Source of the DNA: DAIQNV01 sp038748775
GTDB lineage: Bacteria > Planctomycetota > Phycisphaerae > Phycisphaerales > UBA1924
Assembly: GCA_038748775.1 (NCBI GenBank)
Contig: JBCDIT010000008.1
Span: forward strand, 124,001-188,000
Direction: 5' to 3'
Length of the DNA stretch: 64,000 nt
Below the pieces are notes generated by a model. That model was given only the letters and a program-made list of their open reading frames with translations. It was not told the origin of the DNA and ran no database searches. The translations under genes and the position numbers were made by a program. The stretch's first letter is position 1. Every line of letters starts with the position of its first letter. Below are positions 46,637 through 55,769 of this stretch, piece after piece.

Positions 46637-48427
46637 ATGTCCGACCGGCCCACGACGAACGAATCGACGCCCCCAAAGGGGCTGAGTCTTTCCGTCAAGA
46701 TCATCACGCTGACGGTGGCTCTGGTGATCGTCGCGGTCGCGGCGAACTTCGCGGTGCTGATCCCGTCTTACAGAAATGACGCCGAGGCTCAACTCATGGA
46801 GAAGGCGGCCGCGTTCACGGCCGTCGCGGACGAAGCGAAGAACCACTCGGCCGATCTGCTCCAGAACGGCTCGTATAGGCTCGACGAGTTGCTCGAAGAA
46901 GCCGTCGCGCACGTCGACCAGGGTGGCAGTTACACCGAAACGCGGTTCTTCGGGGTCCTCCCGGTTGTCGCCGGTTGGACGACAGCGCAGAGGGCGGCCG
47001 CCGCTGAGGGCATCGACTTTGCGGTTCCCGCCTTTGACGCCCGCAACCCGAAGAACGAGGTTGTCCCCGGGTCATTTCGCGCGACGCTTCTCGCAGATCT
47101 CAAAGCCCAGCATGACGCCGGCGGAGCCAACAGCATCGGTCGGATCAATCGGGAAACGAACACCCTCCACTACATGCGGGCGATCGAACTCGACGCGTCC
47201 TGCATGATCTGCCACGGTGACCCAAAGAAGTACGACGCCGATGGCGACGGGCGAGACCCGCTCGGGTTCCCGATGGAAGGCTGGGAACCCGGAGACACCC
47301 ACGGTGCGTACGAAGTCGCGATGCCCCTCGACGAGCTCGATGGAGCGGTTGCGGGCTTCATCCAGGGCGGGATGATGACCGCCGGCCCTGTGATCGTCAT
47401 CGGTGGCCTGGCGTTCGTGTTCGTCTTCCGGATCTTGCTGGGCAAGCCCCTGGCAGCCCTCGCGAGTTCGATGACCGAGATCATCCGCGATAGCGACCTC
47501 ACGCGCCGCTCGGGCATCCGCCGGAGCGACGAGCTCGGTGTCGTGGCCAACGCCTTCGATAGCTTCGTCGCGAGCATGCACGGCATCGTCGGAGAGATCG
47601 GGAACGCGTCGAGGGACGTGGCCAGCGCCGCGACCGAGATCGCGGCCAGCAACGAAGAGATGGCCGCCGGCATGACCGACCAGAGGCAGCAGACCGAACT
47701 GGCCGCGTCGAGTGTGGGCGAGCTCAATACCGCCTCGGCCGACATCGCCAACCAATCGGCGGACGCGAGCCGTGCCGCGGAGCAAAGCCGTTCGAGCGCC
47801 AACGAGGGCGGGGAGGTGGTTCACAAGACTGTTGAGGAGATCACCGCCATCGCGGTCGAAGTGGACGAGTCGGCCTCAGCGGTCTCGATGCTCGGCAAGA
47901 AGAGCGAGCAGATCGGCGAGATCATCGGCGTGATCAACGAGATCGCGGAGCAGACCAACCTTCTGGCCCTCAACGCGGCCATCGAAGCGGCCCGTGCCGG
48001 GGATCATGGTCGAGGATTCGCCGTGGTGGCCGACGAAGTCCGCAAGTTGGCCGAACGCACGACCTCCGCCACCGACGAAGTCAGCCGTTCGATCCGCGAG
48101 ATCCAAGAAGAGACCGGCAAAGCGGTCGACCGGATCGAATCCGGCTCGAAGCGCATGGGCGGAGGCGTCGAACTGGCCCGCCGGGCTGGAGAGGCGCTCG
48201 CCGCGATCGTCCATAGCTCGGACGGTCTGCTGGGCCAGGTCCAAACCATCGCCGCGGCTGCACAGGAGCAGTCGGCGTCGGCCGGCGAGATCGGCCAGAA
48301 CATCGACCGGGTGACGCAGGTCGCGCGAGAGTCGAACGTCGCGGCCGACCAAGCCGCCCAAGCCGCGGCGGAGCTGAGCCGTCAGAGCGAGCGGATGCAG
48401 TCTCTGGTGAGCCGATTCAAGGTTTGA
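46637..48427 (+). CDS. Methyl-accepting chemotaxis protein with a periplasmic c-type haem motif
   Basis: This is a membrane chemoreceptor. A first membrane helix (about 18-40) is followed by a periplasmic sensor of DUF3365 type that carries CMICH at residues 189-193, a CxxCH haem-attachment motif. The second helix (about 250-275) leads to a HAMP segment and the cytoplasmic signalling domain with the conserved hairpin EIAEQTNLLALNAAIEAARAG. It likely senses redox or a gas ligand. ATG 46637 has AGAGGA upstream; the long frame to 46451 is not supported. Its stop overlaps the convergent hydrolase gene by 11 bp. Confidence 0.9.
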   Translation: MSDRPTTNESTPPKGLSLSVKIITLTVALVIVAVAANFAVLIPSYRNDAEAQLMEKAAAFTAVADEAKNHSADLLQNGSYRLDELLEEAVAHVDQGGSYTETRFFGVLPVVAGWTTAQRAAAAEGIDFAVPAFDARNPKNEVVPGSFRATLLADLKAQHDAGGANSIGRINRETNTLHYMRAIELDASCMICHGDPKKYDADGDGRDPLGFPMEGWEPGDTHGAYEVAMPLDELDGAVAGFIQGGMMTAGPVIVIGGLAFVFVFRILLGKPLAALASSMTEIIRDSDLTRRSGIRRSDELGVVANAFDSFVASMHGIVGEIGNASRDVASAATEIAASNEEMAAGMTDQRQQTELAASSVGELNTASADIANQSADASRAAEQSRSSANEGGEVVHKTVEEITAIAVEVDESASAVSMLGKKSEQIGEIIGVINEIAEQTNLLALNAAIEAARAGDHGRGFAVVADEVRKLAERTTSATDEVSRSIREIQEETGKAVDRIESGSKRMGGGVELARRAGEALAAIVHSSDGLLGQVQTIAAAAQEQSASAGEIGQNIDRVTQVARESNVAADQAAQAAAELSRQSERMQSLVSRFKV

Positions 48428-49343
48428 CAGTTGGCTCGGCGGGTATTGGCGAGCCGTCGGCGCGCGCCAACGTCGCGAAGAAGAAGCTCTTGATCGTGTC
48501 TCGCATCTCTGGATGCGTAGAGGGCCACGAGTTGTGGTCGGCTCCAGCGAAGATCGCTTTCCGGGCGTCGATCCCAGCGTCGACCGCCGCGTCATGAATC
48601 CGATCGGCGTGGTAGGGCTTCACGACGCTGTCCGCATCGCCGTGAACGATCAGGAGCAGCCGTGCTCCGAGGTCTCTGACTTCTTGCTTGGCGTCGTAGC
48701 CGCGTCCGATCAGTATGGGCCCAAGTAACGGGACGTGATCGCCGGCGACGGTGCTCCATGAGCTGAAGGCTGAAGCAACGCACACCGAAGCGATCTCTGG
48801 ATCACGGGCCGCGGCGGCGATCGCGACAGTTCCGCCGAGGCTCACCCCGTAGAGACCGATGCGATCAGGATCGACGCCAGGCAGCGTGCGAGCGAAAGCT
48901 GTGGCCGCGAGTGCGTCATCGACGACGCCCTTCCGCGAGAGCGGCCCTTTATCACTTTGCCCATAGCTCCGGTAGTCGAACATGAGCACGGATAGGCCTG
49001 CATCGGTGAGGAATCGGACGAAGTCGACATGATGCTGAACGTGGCCTCCGTTGCCGTGGCAATGGACGACGGCCGGAGCCAAAGACCCAGTCTCTCGGCC
49101 CTTCGCAGGGAGGAACCAACCGTGGAGGGAGCGACCATCGCTCTCGAAGCGGACTTCTTCAGCGCCGGGCGTAACCGGGAAGGTTTCGACAACCGGGACG
49201 AAGAACAAACGATCGGCGCATCCTGAGAGGTGAAGCACGCCCAGCAGTATGGCGAAAATCCCGGACCACTTCGCGAGCTTTACAACCGAAGTGCGTGATC
49301 GGCGGCGGCGCGTGGCAAGCCGGTCACCACGCCCTTCGTTCAC
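48417..49343 (-). CDS. Alpha/beta-hydrolase lipoprotein
   Basis: This is a serine hydrolase of the dienelactone hydrolase / BEM46-like class. It has the nucleophile elbow GVSLGG near residue 168, VHCHGNGGH as the oxyanion region, FDYRSYGQS, LLLIVHGDADSVV with the acid, and GADHNSW with the histidine. An N-terminal hydrophobic stretch ends in LSGC, so it is probably lipid-anchored. The start is GTG 49343, overlapping the RNase Y stop as GTGA. The substrate is unknown. Confidence 0.87.
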   Translation of the reverse strand: MNEGRGDRLATRRRRSRTSVVKLAKWSGIFAILLGVLHLSGCADRLFFVPVVETFPVTPGAEEVRFESDGRSLHGWFLPAKGRETGSLAPAVVHCHGNGGHVQHHVDFVRFLTDAGLSVLMFDYRSYGQSDKGPLSRKGVVDDALAATAFARTLPGVDPDRIGLYGVSLGGTVAIAAAARDPEIASVCVASAFSSWSTVAGDHVPLLGPILIGRGYDAKQEVRDLGARLLLIVHGDADSVVKPYHADRIHDAAVDAGIDARKAIFAGADHNSWPSTHPEMRDTIKSFFFATLARADGSPIPAEPTVKP

Positions 49344-50989
49344 CTCGCGACCTCGATCGCCCTCGTTTCGCGGAGCACCGTGACTCGGATCTCACCGGGA
49401 AAGGTCATCTCGTCGCTGACGCGCTTCGCGATTTCGTGGGCGATCAGGTACGCCTCGTCGTCGGAGACGCTGTCGGCGTCGACCATCACGCGGACCTCGC
49501 GGCCCGCCTGGATCGCATGGGCCTCGACGACGCCCTGGTGGTCCATAGCGATGTCTTGGAGCTCGTTGAGCCGCTGGACGTATCGCTCGAGGCTCTCGCG
49601 GCGTGCGCCCGGGCGAGCACTGCTCACGGCATCGGCGGCCATCACAATCGGGGTGTAGAAGGTCGTGGAGGGGATGTCGGCGTGGTGGCCACCGATCGCG
49701 TTCAGGACGGCCTCTTCCTTTTCGCCGTGCTGACGGGCGAAGTCCATACCGATCTTCGGGTGCCCGCCCTCCATCTCGTGGTCCATCGCCTTGCCGATGT
49801 CGTGCAGGTAGCCGCAACGCCTGGCGAGTTTGCCGTCGAGCCCGAGTTGCTCGGCGATGATCTGGCAGAGGTACGCGACCTCGACCGAGTGGCGGAGCAC
49901 GTTCTGACCGTAACTGGTGCGGTAGTGCAGCTTGCCCATCGCCTCGGTCACCTTGGGGTGGAGCCCGCCCAGGTTGACCTCGACCGCCGTGTCCTTGCCG
50001 ACGCGTTGGATCGTCTTGTTGACATCGGACCGGGTTTTCTCGACGACCTCTTCGATCCGGGTCGGGTGCATGCGGCCATCGGCGATGAGGCGTTCGAGCG
50101 ATTCGACCGCGATCGCCTGGCGGACCTTGTCGAAGCAGGACACGACAATGACGCCCGGGGTGTCGTCGACGATGATGTCGACGCCCGTCGCCTTCTCGAT
50201 GGCGCGGATGTTCCGCCCCTCGCGGCCGATGATGCGGCCCTTCATATCGTCGGACGGGATCGCGACGGTGCGAACGGTGCTCTCGGAGGTGTGCTCGGTG
50301 GCGTACCGCTGGACCGCCATGAGCGTGATCTCGCGTGCCTTTTCCTTCGCGTGCTCCTCGGCTTCCTCGACGATCTTCCGGGTCAGCTTGCCGACCTCAT
50401 GCCGGTTGGTCTCGCCGACGCGTTCGAGCAGGCGCTCGGTCGCGGTCTCGGCGGTCAACCCAGAGATTTCCTGGAGGCGAGTCGTCTGCTGGCCCACAAG
50501 CTCGGCGGCCTTGGCCCGCAGGGATTCGGCGGCGGCGCGATCTGACTCGAGCGTCTCGCGGGTCTTTTCGAGCCGTGCCTCGCGTTGTTCGAGGGCTTCT
50601 TCTTTGCGTTCGAAGCTGTCGGACCGCTTGGCCAGCCGACGCTCTGTCTCGCGGAGCTCTTGGCGGACCGCCTCGACCTCCTTGTCGAAGGTCTCTTTGC
50701 GTTTGAGGGCCTCGCGTTCGACGTCGAGCCGGACCTTCTCGGCCGCGTTGTCCGCTTCCTTGCTCGCCTGCTCGAGGAGTTGCTTCGACTGGGCCCGAGC
50801 GGTCTCGATGGTCTGACCGGTCCGGAGCTGGTTGATGATGTAGCCGAGCCCGAAGCCGAATACGACCATGAGGACCGCGACGATGACAACCCAAAGCGGC
50901 TGAACGCCACTGCCCACGCCCGCGGCCCCGGTTGGTGCCGCCGCGCCGAGCCACAGAGCGGGCTCCATGAACGTCCAATTCCCGGGCAT
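49340..50989 (-). CDS. rny: Ribonuclease Y
   Basis: RNase Y is a membrane-anchored endoribonuclease that starts mRNA decay. It has an N-terminal membrane helix (WVVIVAVLMVVFGFGLGYI), a long coiled coil (about 60-210), a KH domain with GRIIGREGRNIRAIE, and an HD domain with the metal motif LHDIGKAMDHE near 396. At 549 residues it is slightly longer than Bacillus Rny (520). Its own promoter should be in the 328 bp upstream. Confidence 0.96.
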   Translation of the reverse strand: MPGNWTFMEPALWLGAAAPTGAAGVGSGVQPLWVVIVAVLMVVFGFGLGYIINQLRTGQTIETARAQSKQLLEQASKEADNAAEKVRLDVEREALKRKETFDKEVEAVRQELRETERRLAKRSDSFERKEEALEQREARLEKTRETLESDRAAAESLRAKAAELVGQQTTRLQEISGLTAETATERLLERVGETNRHEVGKLTRKIVEEAEEHAKEKAREITLMAVQRYATEHTSESTVRTVAIPSDDMKGRIIGREGRNIRAIEKATGVDIIVDDTPGVIVVSCFDKVRQAIAVESLERLIADGRMHPTRIEEVVEKTRSDVNKTIQRVGKDTAVEVNLGGLHPKVTEAMGKLHYRTSYGQNVLRHSVEVAYLCQIIAEQLGLDGKLARRCGYLHDIGKAMDHEMEGGHPKIGMDFARQHGEKEEAVLNAIGGHHADIPSTTFYTPIVMAADAVSSARPGARRESLERYVQRLNELQDIAMDHQGVVEAHAIQAGREVRVMVDADSVSDDEAYLIAHEIAKRVSDEMTFPGEIRVTVLRETRAIEVAR

Positions 50990-51293
50990 ACCGCCGCCCC
51001 TCGCAAAGGCGACCGATGGGGAGCATCACAGCACGAACGGCACAGAAACGAGGCAAGCCTCGCTGCGTCGGCCCCCCCAGCGGGGCCGCACCAGTGCGCC
51101 CGAACGCAACGCGTCGGGCAGTCGACGAAACGGAACCCGGCGAGCCGCGGTTCCGGATGAGTCGGATCGGTCGTGCGCTGGGGCTTCGCCGCCAGTCGCA
51201 ACTGGTCCTTCTACGAGCCGAGGTGACCCAGGGCAGCACCCAACGGAGGCCAAACCGGCTGTCTATCGTGGGTTATGATAGGCATCGCGAGGT
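50990..51293. other. Intergenic region between rny and the PilZ gene
   Basis: This stretch, with the hairpin next to it, makes 328 bp without a credible gene. Open frames on both strands are short and have no recognisable protein pattern or ribosome site. It should contain the rny promoter and leader, but I see no strong -10/-35 pair. Confidence 0.5.
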
Positions 51294-51317
51294 ACGCCCT
51301 GGAACCCAGACGGGCGT
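51294..51317 (-). terminator. Hairpin immediately after the PilZ gene
   Basis: Directly after the TAG stop, read on the minus strand, ACGCC-CGT-CTGG-GTT-CCAG-GGCGT forms a nested stem with a 3-nt bulge. There is no T tract, so it could be a factor-dependent terminator or a 3'-end stabiliser separating this operon from rny. Confidence 0.45.
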
Positions 51318-52205
51318 CTACTCGTGCTGGAGCTCGATCAGGTGCCTCATGTACCGGTCGATTTCTTCGATGACGAACATCTTGTGCGACGGGTTGAGGT
51401 CGAACTCGAACGCCATGCCGCAGTAGATGTTTTGCTCGTGATCGCTGTGGGTGTGGGCGAGCCGGCAGGTCATGTCGAGCGGTGCCGGAATGACCGGGCG
51501 CAGGTCGAGCCGCGTCCAGTAGAGCTTCGAGCTTTCGACCGCCGACCGGTCTTCCCGGGGCACCTTGAGCCCGAGACCGCCGCCACCGATGTTCTGAACG
51601 ACCGCTCGGAATCCGACACCGACCTCAAGACCCGAACTCGGGAGTTGATCGAGGGCCTCTTCGACGCTGCGATCGTCCACCTTGCCCGAATCGCGGAGTT
51701 CGTGGAGCCTCGTCCTGCTCTCCACCTCGGCGGTGACCACGCTGGAGGGATCGATCAACGGCCAGCAGCGGGCGCCCGGAAGGTTGAGCTCGGCGGTCGA
51801 GATACGTTGCTGCCAGCGTCGGGTACACCGCTCGACCCGATCGGGCATGGAGATGACCACCGTTCCAGGCCGCCGAGGGTCCTGCGGCGGCTCGAGAACC
51901 TGCACAGTTGTGTGGAACATCCATCGGTTTTGGCCGACAGCCATGACGCCGATGAGGCGTGTTCCGACCTCGAGGTTCACCTTGGCACCCATGGCGCCGG
52001 GGGACTCGATCCGCATTTTGTCGTCGGTGAGCCCGAGGAGCTTGACGCGCCAAAGCAGGTCCTTCGGCGGTTCGATGACTTCCTCGCGGAGCGGACCGGC
52101 GTCACGGCTCCGGCGGTCGACCGCGACCTCGAGGCCACCGCCTCGCTCATAGATCTGCTGGAGGGTGTCGCGCCACCGTTCGGTTCGAGATCGATTCGCC
52201 GGCAC
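51318..52205 (-). CDS. PilZ / YcgR-like protein
   Basis: This appears to be a c-di-GMP effector-type protein. The N-terminal 120 residues look like a YcgR-type domain. The C-terminal part begins with CTRRWQQRIS, near the expected RxxxR, and has VVQNIGGGGLGLKV where PilZ proteins have (D/N)xSxxG; here the serine is glycine, so nucleotide binding is uncertain. The last helix is VIEEIDRYMRHLIELQ. The start is GTG 52205, directly after the transglutaminase stop (TGAGTG), with GGAAGGAAG upstream. It ends the scpB-DUF58-transglutaminase run. Confidence 0.72.
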   Translation of the reverse strand: MPANRSRTERWRDTLQQIYERGGGLEVAVDRRSRDAGPLREEVIEPPKDLLWRVKLLGLTDDKMRIESPGAMGAKVNLEVGTRLIGVMAVGQNRWMFHTTVQVLEPPQDPRRPGTVVISMPDRVERCTRRWQQRISTAELNLPGARCWPLIDPSSVVTAEVESRTRLHELRDSGKVDDRSVEEALDQLPSSGLEVGVGFRAVVQNIGGGGLGLKVPREDRSAVESSKLYWTRLDLRPVIPAPLDMTCRLAHTHSDHEQNIYCGMAFEFDLNPSHKMFVIEEIDRYMRHLIELQHE

Positions 52206-54482
52206 TCAGCTTCCTTCCCGCGGCACGCCGCCCTGGACGACGAGAGGGTTTCGCCGCGAGATGCGGCGGAGAGTCTCGATGTCCTGGCCGAGTTGTTCCC
52301 GCCCGGCCTCCCCGAGCGGCTCTCGACCGAATCTCAGACGATACACCGCCCGAGCGACCCGATCGATGACCGCGAGCAAGTCGTCGCCCGCCGCGGATCG
52401 AACCTGGGGCGAACGAGCGTGCTCCAGCAGCGGTCTCCAGGGAGGCCTTGGGGCCCCGACCTTCCGGAACACCCTCCGGAGTGAATCGTGGGCCGGCTGG
52501 AGCATCTCGGTCGCATCATCGTCGCGAACAGGGAAGATGACGCGGAACCGGCGTCGGAACCACCCCATCACGGCCCGGCGATGCCCGACCCCCGATGAGA
52601 CCAGCATCCCGGCGGCGAATGTTGCGGCGAACGCGATCGCGGCCCTCGCGACGGCACGGGCGACGAGGTCGGGGCCGCCGGCCTGCATTCGGTCGACGAG
52701 GCGTTCCGCTCCCCGGGCGATCTCGCGACCGCTCGGGATCGAGCCACCGAGCAGACGCTCGCGTGCGGCGTCGTCGAAGCCGATCACACCCCGGATCCAG
52801 GCGAACTCAAGCGTCTCAAAGAGACGCCTCCCAGCGGCGAGGAAGCCCCGGTCCACCTGTTCGTGAAGGCGTCCGAAGTCTTCTCTGGGTGTGGGATCGA
52901 ACGGTCTCCATCGTCCCGGAGCAACCTGGATCTCGACCCAGGCGTGCGCGTTGCTCGCCCGGACGAGGTAGAACCCGGTGGCTTCGTTGAATTCGGTCGC
53001 GACGTACCCTGTGACGACGCGTGAGGGCAAGCCGACGGCTCGGGCCATCGCGGTCATCGCCGACGCGTAGTACTCGCAGTGTCCGGTCTTCGTCGTGAAA
53101 ACGAAGTGGTCGATCGGATCGACGCCGGCGGGTGAACGCGGCTCGTTGAGGTCGTACACGAAGCGTTCGCGGGTGAAGTACCCCTCGAGCAAACGCGCGA
53201 CGGCTACGTTGTCCTCGGGCTTTCGTTCGGCCGGGTCGACCGGCAGCTCGGCCTCAGTGATCAACAACCTGGTGAGTTCGGTGAGTTCGGCCGAAGCGAC
53301 GGGCTCCACGTCTTCGGTATCGACACCGTCTGCCCGTCCTCTCCCCCGGCGGGTCACACCGATCGGATCGTTGATGTCGTCGACCCAAACCGAGTACTCG
53401 ACCTTGCCTTCCTGGCCTGTAACGACGAGGGACCCGTCCTCTGGGTCGTGGAAGAGCTTGCCGATCGGCGTGTGCATTTGCAGCCGCTCGGGACGCCAGA
53501 TCGTGAACAGATGGGTCCCCACGCGAGATACCTGCCTCATGGTGACCCGCATCTCGTACGTCCACTCGCCCGGCAAGGTCTCCAGCGGGATCGGGCTCTC
53601 GGCACCGAAGGTGATGTTCCCGCTCCGCTCGTTGCCGCTGCTCTCCACCTCAGAACCTCGGACCCATCGCCCGCCTTGGTACACGGAGAGCACTGCGCCC
53701 CGTAGGTAGAAGGTTCGGAGCGGTGCGCCCGCGTTTCGTTCATCGGCGTCGAGCACGCGTACGTCGAGCACCGGCTCGGCCGACTGGCTGATCAGTCCAC
53801 CGGTACCAAGGTTGATCTCATCGTTGAATCCGACGACGCTCCCGACCGACGCGTTCCCCCACTGCCCGAATGCGCTTGTCCCCAAACTCCGCGGCATCAG
53901 CACGAATGAACCGATGCTGACAACCATCGCGGTCGCCCACGCGACGCCGACGATGCGCCGGATATCCCGGGACGTACGGCCAGACGTCGCTCTCTTGACC
54001 TCGAATCGATCTCCCGGCGCACGACGCGCCGCGGCGTCGATCTGCTGGAGGATCACCGTGAACATGAGGGTCGGGAGCAACAGGAAGAGCAATGCCCCGA
54101 CGCCGAACGAGTTGCTCGTGAGCATGGCCCCGACCGACAAAAAGGCCGACAGCGTGAGCACCTGGGCGTCGTCTCGGGCAGACCGCCGATCGAGGAGTTT
54201 GACGACCGCGATCAGTGTCACGAACTCACTGAACACCTCGACCTCGAACCCGTCGCCGGTCACCCGGAGCACCGCCCAGCCGACCGCGGCGAGGAGCATG
54301 CAGTTGATCAACGCACGCGGCACCGCCTTCGGGGGCGTGCCTTTGGTGAACCACCACGCCGCGAGACCGCCTGGGACGGCGACGAGCCACAAGGCCGCGT
54401 TTGAGTCGGCGACGCAATACGCGCTTATAGCCAGGAGCAGAACCACGACCAATGCGGGCTGGAGCAATCGCGACGCGTTCAT
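52206..54482 (-). CDS. TgpA-type membrane transglutaminase-like protein
   Basis: This is a membrane protein with a periplasmic transglutaminase-core domain. The N-terminal DUF3488-type part has several membrane helices (to about residue 190). The papain-like triad appears as Cys in TGHCEYYASAM near 466, His in SNAHAWVEI near 512, and Asp in PFDPTPRED near 528. A further helix near 630 and a C-terminal DUF4129-like cytoplasmic tail complete the TgpA plan. The 758 residues are in the usual range. ATG 54482 overlaps the DUF58 stop as ATGA. The molecular substrate is unknown. Confidence 0.9.
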   Translation of the reverse strand: MNASRLLQPALVVVLLLAISAYCVADSNAALWLVAVPGGLAAWWFTKGTPPKAVPRALINCMLLAAVGWAVLRVTGDGFEVEVFSEFVTLIAVVKLLDRRSARDDAQVLTLSAFLSVGAMLTSNSFGVGALLFLLLPTLMFTVILQQIDAAARRAPGDRFEVKRATSGRTSRDIRRIVGVAWATAMVVSIGSFVLMPRSLGTSAFGQWGNASVGSVVGFNDEINLGTGGLISQSAEPVLDVRVLDADERNAGAPLRTFYLRGAVLSVYQGGRWVRGSEVESSGNERSGNITFGAESPIPLETLPGEWTYEMRVTMRQVSRVGTHLFTIWRPERLQMHTPIGKLFHDPEDGSLVVTGQEGKVEYSVWVDDINDPIGVTRRGRGRADGVDTEDVEPVASAELTELTRLLITEAELPVDPAERKPEDNVAVARLLEGYFTRERFVYDLNEPRSPAGVDPIDHFVFTTKTGHCEYYASAMTAMARAVGLPSRVVTGYVATEFNEATGFYLVRASNAHAWVEIQVAPGRWRPFDPTPREDFGRLHEQVDRGFLAAGRRLFETLEFAWIRGVIGFDDAARERLLGGSIPSGREIARGAERLVDRMQAGGPDLVARAVARAAIAFAATFAAGMLVSSGVGHRRAVMGWFRRRFRVIFPVRDDDATEMLQPAHDSLRRVFRKVGAPRPPWRPLLEHARSPQVRSAAGDDLLAVIDRVARAVYRLRFGREPLGEAGREQLGQDIETLRRISRRNPLVVQGGVPREGS

Positions 54483-55768
54483 GCCGGGGCCCTCTCCGGG
54501 GCTGACGCGGCGTCTGTCGCCCCGCCTGACCAAGACGCGATCCGCGAACGCAGCGCTTCGATCACCGTTGCTCGGATCGGATTCCCCGGTGTTTCTGGCA
54601 ACAGAAGATCACTCTCACTGATGCCGGCCGGGAGCCAAGCGGCGGGTTCATCGGCGATCAAGACAACGTCAGAGTGACGGACGTCGAGGCCGGCGCGAGT
54701 CGCGGCGACAGTGACAACGCCGTGCCTGCCTTCGGCGGGCACGCCGCGCACGGCGTTCCGACCGTGGGCCTCGGCGTCGATCGCCGCAAGGGCTTCGAGT
54801 GCCTGGGTTACGCCCCGTTCGCCGGCGCGAAACGGCAGGAGAACACCGGCCCATCGAGCGTCGAGGGCGACTGACATGCCCTGACTGATCGAGGTCTCGT
54901 AGACGGCGGCCGCCAGCGAGAGGGTGCGCTCGAAGAGAACGGGGTTCGTGCCCTCGACGGCTTGGGCGATCTTGAGCAGGACCCTCGGAGGCGCCGGGGG
55001 GGTCATCTGTTGGACGACCAACTGATCATGCCTCGCCGAGGCACGCCACGCGATCAGCCTCGGGCTATCCCCCGGTCGGTACTCCCGAAGACCGAAAAAC
55101 TCATCGCCGTGCCCAACGCGTCGTCGATCCGGGCGGCGCGGACCGGCCGCGTGTCCCGAGGGCGTCGACGCGTGTTCGCGGATTGCCAGCCGCCTGGGCC
55201 CGATCGACAGGCGAGCGGGCGAGTGAAAGACGAGGGTCTTTCGGAGCAGACCGAACGGGGCACTGCTCGTCACCTCAACGCGATCGAGCACGAGCACGCC
55301 CCTCGCCGGGGGCACAAACTCTGCCGACGCACTGGCGGCGCGTCCGGGTCCGATATGCCCCAGCCCCGTTTCGAGCGAGAACCCGGCGAACGAACGCTGA
55401 TCGCCGCGGATCATGAAGCGTTCACGGATGGATAAGCCGAGCACCGGGGTCCATCGCCCGACGTTGCTCACTCGGTAGACGACGCTGGCCGGGTCGCCGG
55501 CGCGAACGAGCCGGTCGGCGCTGCGCTCGAGTCGAACACTCATCAGCCCGGCGCCGCTGGTGATCCCGCTGATGACCAGGCCGCCGACCGCGACGCCGAA
55601 CGACCAGAAGAGCAAGTTGTTCTGGCTGTTGATCGCGCCGATCGCGAGAAAGACGGTGGTCATGATGAACACACCGGTCGCCCAACTCAACTCATAGCGA
55701 CGCTCCGTCGGCGTCCCATCAACCTGAGAAGCCACTGCGTCCCGCTTGGTGTGCTCTTGAGACAACAC
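54479..55768 (-). CDS. DUF58 domain membrane protein
   Basis: The 429-residue protein has two membrane helices near the start (TGVFIMTTVFLAIGAINS and LLFWSFGVAVGGLVISGITSG). The DUF58 motif is FFGLREYRPGDSPRLIAW followed by RASARHDQLVV. DUF58 proteins usually sit with MoxR ATPases and transglutaminase proteins; the transglutaminase partner is here, but no MoxR gene is in the run. I place the start at GTG 55768, one base after the scpB stop. The frame upstream overlaps scpB and looks random. Confidence 0.88.
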   Translation of the reverse strand: MLSQEHTKRDAVASQVDGTPTERRYELSWATGVFIMTTVFLAIGAINSQNNLLFWSFGVAVGGLVISGITSGAGLMSVRLERSADRLVRAGDPASVVYRVSNVGRWTPVLGLSIRERFMIRGDQRSFAGFSLETGLGHIGPGRAASASAEFVPPARGVLVLDRVEVTSSAPFGLLRKTLVFHSPARLSIGPRRLAIREHASTPSGHAAGPRRPDRRRVGHGDEFFGLREYRPGDSPRLIAWRASARHDQLVVQQMTPPAPPRVLLKIAQAVEGTNPVLFERTLSLAAAVYETSISQGMSVALDARWAGVLLPFRAGERGVTQALEALAAIDAEAHGRNAVRGVPAEGRHGVVTVAATRAGLDVRHSDVVLIADEPAAWLPAGISESDLLLPETPGNPIRATVIEALRSRIASWSGGATDAASAPERAPA

Positions 55769-55769
55769 G

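Noticed and set aside
50967..51278. Small open frames in the gap upstream of rny
   Set aside because: They are short, overlap on both strands, are Arg/Pro-rich and have no ribosome site or recognisable pattern.
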